DNA of 64,000 nt from Motacilla alba alba (Eukaryota > Chordata > Aves > Passeriformes > Motacillidae), in assembly GCF_015832195.1 (NCBI RefSeq), contig NC_052027.1, positions 20,062,688 to 20,126,687 on the forward strand. Reading direction: 5' to 3'. The stretch's first letter is position 1; every line of letters begins with the position of its first letter. Of the stretch, positions 61,632 to 64,000 are shown piece after piece. The notes below the pieces were generated by a model. The model had not been told where the DNA came from, made no database searches, and worked only from the letters and a program-made list of their open reading frames with translations. A program made the position numbers and the translations under genes.

Positions 61632-64000
61632 GTGAGCTCCTCTGTGGGTGTGGAAGGTGTCCTCCTGCCTGCCTCAGCAGGCATCTGTTCCTGCATTCCT
61701 GTGGGCACAGGAAAGATGAACTTGCAGGAATGTGGCAGTGAAGTGGTGCTGTTTGCATTTCAGTTTGCAGCTCCTTTTAAAACTTTGCAGTAATGTTGTT
61801 TTGAGTTAATGTCCATCTCCATTTTGTAGACCTAACTGGCTGTGTTGCTTTTGCTTCCTAGCTTTGGAAGTAGCTGAAAAGTCCATTTTAGTTTTTATAT
61901 CTATAGCGTAAAAGAATTTAGAAAATGATGGGGCAAAACTTAATTGAAGATATAATGTGAAACCCATTACTGGGTGCTTTGCTTGACTCCAGTGTTGAAT
62001 TGTAGCCCCCTTTCTCAGTTCTGCACGATGCTGGACTAGAGGAGCAAGCATTTAGATGATGATGGAAGCTTTTGTTCATAAATAAAGGCAAACCGTTAAT
62101 GGACAGCACAAATCACAAATCCTGAGCCACAGCCTCTGCTTAGATAAATGAGATTTGCTTTATGAGAACCAATGGAGCCAAACCAATTTAAAGCAGTTTG
62201 AAGATTTAGCAGCTCGATTGTCCCGTTTTCAAGTTTTCACCAGAACAATGCCTTTCAGAATTCATTTCCCTCGGATCATAATTTACATAGCTATAGCTCA
62301 GCTTAAGTGCAGCTTCCTGGGCTCAGCAGGAGCCTGATTAGTTCTATCTGTTCTTTTACATCGCAGATTCTCGCAGATAATTCTTCACTGGAAAAGTAGG
62401 GAATGTGGACATCCACTGCAGGGTTTAAGGGTTAATTAGCTGTGCTGATTTGTCATCAGAACCATTGATAATTTGGGTCTCAAGTCTGTCATTAGAGTAA
62501 AAGGAGAATTTGTGCATTCAGGAGAAGACATTAATATGTCTGAAATGTGACAGAGTTGTTATTCTTAGGTTTTCACCAGGGGTTGTTTGCATGCCAGGCA
62601 GAGCCAGGCTGTGGAGTCAGCCTGATTACACATGCCATTCCTCAGGCAGAGGTGGGGAGGGAGAACTCCATCATTCCTGGCTGAGCTGAAACCAGTGACA
62701 AAATACTCTTGTGCAATGGTTCCTCATGCCAGTTCCAGTGGGATTTTTCCTTTAAGATAAACCATCTGAGACAGTAAAATTACTGAACAGCTTTGCTCAC
62801 CTATGTAGCTCGTTTAGCTCTTGAGTCATTGCAGCTACTGCTTGCAAAAAAAATCAATAAATACTGAGACTGTTGAGACTTCGTATCACTTTAACATTAC
62901 AGTATGTACTGCTGTAATACAAAATAATCCAACTTCGTACTACTTTTTAATGTTTTTATTACAAGAAAGGTTTTCTAATGTTATTGTGGTTAAACATTGT
63001 TTCAGAGTGCATCTGGCAGAAGATGCTGACAGTCCATAGTGGTGTTTCCCCTGATCTGTCTGCTCTTAGTAAATCCTGTGGCATAAATCAAAAAGGTTTG
63101 TCTGGAATGTGGGACAGTTCATTAATTGCCTCAAAACCCAGCAAGATATTTACACTGTCTTGCCAAAAGCCAGGGTTTTATCTCCAGGTTACAAACATCT
63201 GTAGGTCTTCAGGCATTTTAGATGTTTTCACCTTTTGCTTCAAGGTGAATGTGGCAGTGCTGGTTTTTCAGATCCAGGAGTGCTAAATCCAGCCTGTGCT
63301 AAATCAACATAATCTTGAGGTGCTTTAATTGTTATTTACTCTTAGCACAAAAAGCACAGGCTTAGGGATTTTTCCTAGTGGATGGAGACTCCACCATGGT
63401 AAATCCAATTATGCAGAATTCCAGCTAAGATAGTTTTGAGGGGAATGCAGAAAGCTGTGAACCAAAGAATGGTTCTCAAGGTGGGTTTCTCAATTGCAAG
63501 GTAAAAATAGTCATATTTGCTATTAAATCAGTTGTAGAATTCCTGGGACGTTCAAAAAGCAGCTAACAGAAAGTCAAGGCATTCCAATTTTTGCATTTTA
63601 GAAGGAACTTTTCAGAGAACAAGTTTTTCCGCTGGAAAATGAAACAGTTTTGTTCACCTGGAAAATATGTGGGCCCAAAGATGCATGACTGATTTAATAC
63701 TCTTTGTCATGCCTGCACATGGGATAAATTGTGAATCAAATTATGACTGAAAGAAGCCGGGGTCTTCAAGGCAAATACTGCATATTTTACAGTACTTCAG
63801 TAAAAACATGTATTATCTTGAACTTCTATTTTGCATATTGAAGGTGACAAAACTGAGCTAAAACAAAAGAAAAAACAGAAAAGATAATTTTTTTCATAAA
63901 ATTTGAATTTGAGGGTTCTGGATTTGGGGAGGTTAGCAAGAGGAATTTTCCCTTTTCTAGCATGACCACAATTCATTATTGCCAGGGTTTTTGTTTGTTT
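61632..64000 (+). other. FBLN2: Start of the next FBLN2 intron
   Basis: The donor is GTGAGC. The sequence becomes AT-rich within 200 bases and holds no further exon that I can find. In particular I do not see the expected Cys-Cys-rich continuation of domain I. The gene therefore continues past the right edge of the window. Confidence 0.9.

Noticed and set aside
1..64000. tRNA, rRNA, microRNA or prokaryotic mobile elements
   Set aside because: I saw no convincing cloverleaf, rRNA segment or stable hairpin precursor by eye, and the window is clearly vertebrate. A covariance-model scan would be needed to exclude small RNAs.

Overview
The window looks like a piece of a bird nuclear genome, most likely a songbird. 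The signs are vertebrate intron-exon structure with GT-AG splice sites, a GC-rich promoter-like patch followed by tens of kilobases of AT-rich intron, and at least 13 short 5'-truncated fragments that resemble the 3' end of the avian CR1 LINE. Some of these end in the ATTCTGTG-type tail typical of CR1. Nothing bacterial, viral or plasmid-like was seen.

Only one gene can be supported: the 5' part of FBLN2 (fibulin-2) on the + strand, an extracellular-matrix glycoprotein. It starts near the left edge and runs off the right edge. Layout: (i) 1-406, a pentanucleotide (ATCCC) array that continues off the left edge; (ii) 407-~700, a CpG-rich candidate promoter and noncoding first exon ending in a strong splice donor at 566/567; (iii) intron 1, about 23.7 kb; (iv) the large exon at 24569-25898 (coding part), which encodes the signal peptide, the Cys-rich Na part and the Cys-free acidic Nb part of the fibulin-2 N domain; (v) intron 2, about 34 kb; (vi) coding exons at 59869-59980 and 61502-61631, which encode the first anaphylatoxin-like modules; (vii) the start of the next intron, 61632-64000. 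The three coding exons join in frame (1330 + 112 + 130 = 1572 nt) into the first 524 residues. The rest of the anaphylatoxin region, the EGF-like modules and the fibulin C-terminal module must lie beyond 64000.

The introns hold CR1 fragments of two apparent sub-types, including one inverted pair at 43.8-44.3 kb. They also hold several minisatellites (8.6, 14.9, 19.1, 30.3, 33.0, 39.6 and 48.0 kb) and microsatellites (TA at 37.2 kb, TTTTC at 44.5 kb, poly-C at 55.0 kb). The other open reading frames are intronic or antisense shadows. Many begin at non-ATG codons, and none shows a recognisable domain. I found no convincing undescribed system. The most useful leads are the G-quadruplex-prone array beside the promoter, a well-formed candidate extra exon at 19377-19498, and a possible read-through short isoform after the large N-domain exon.
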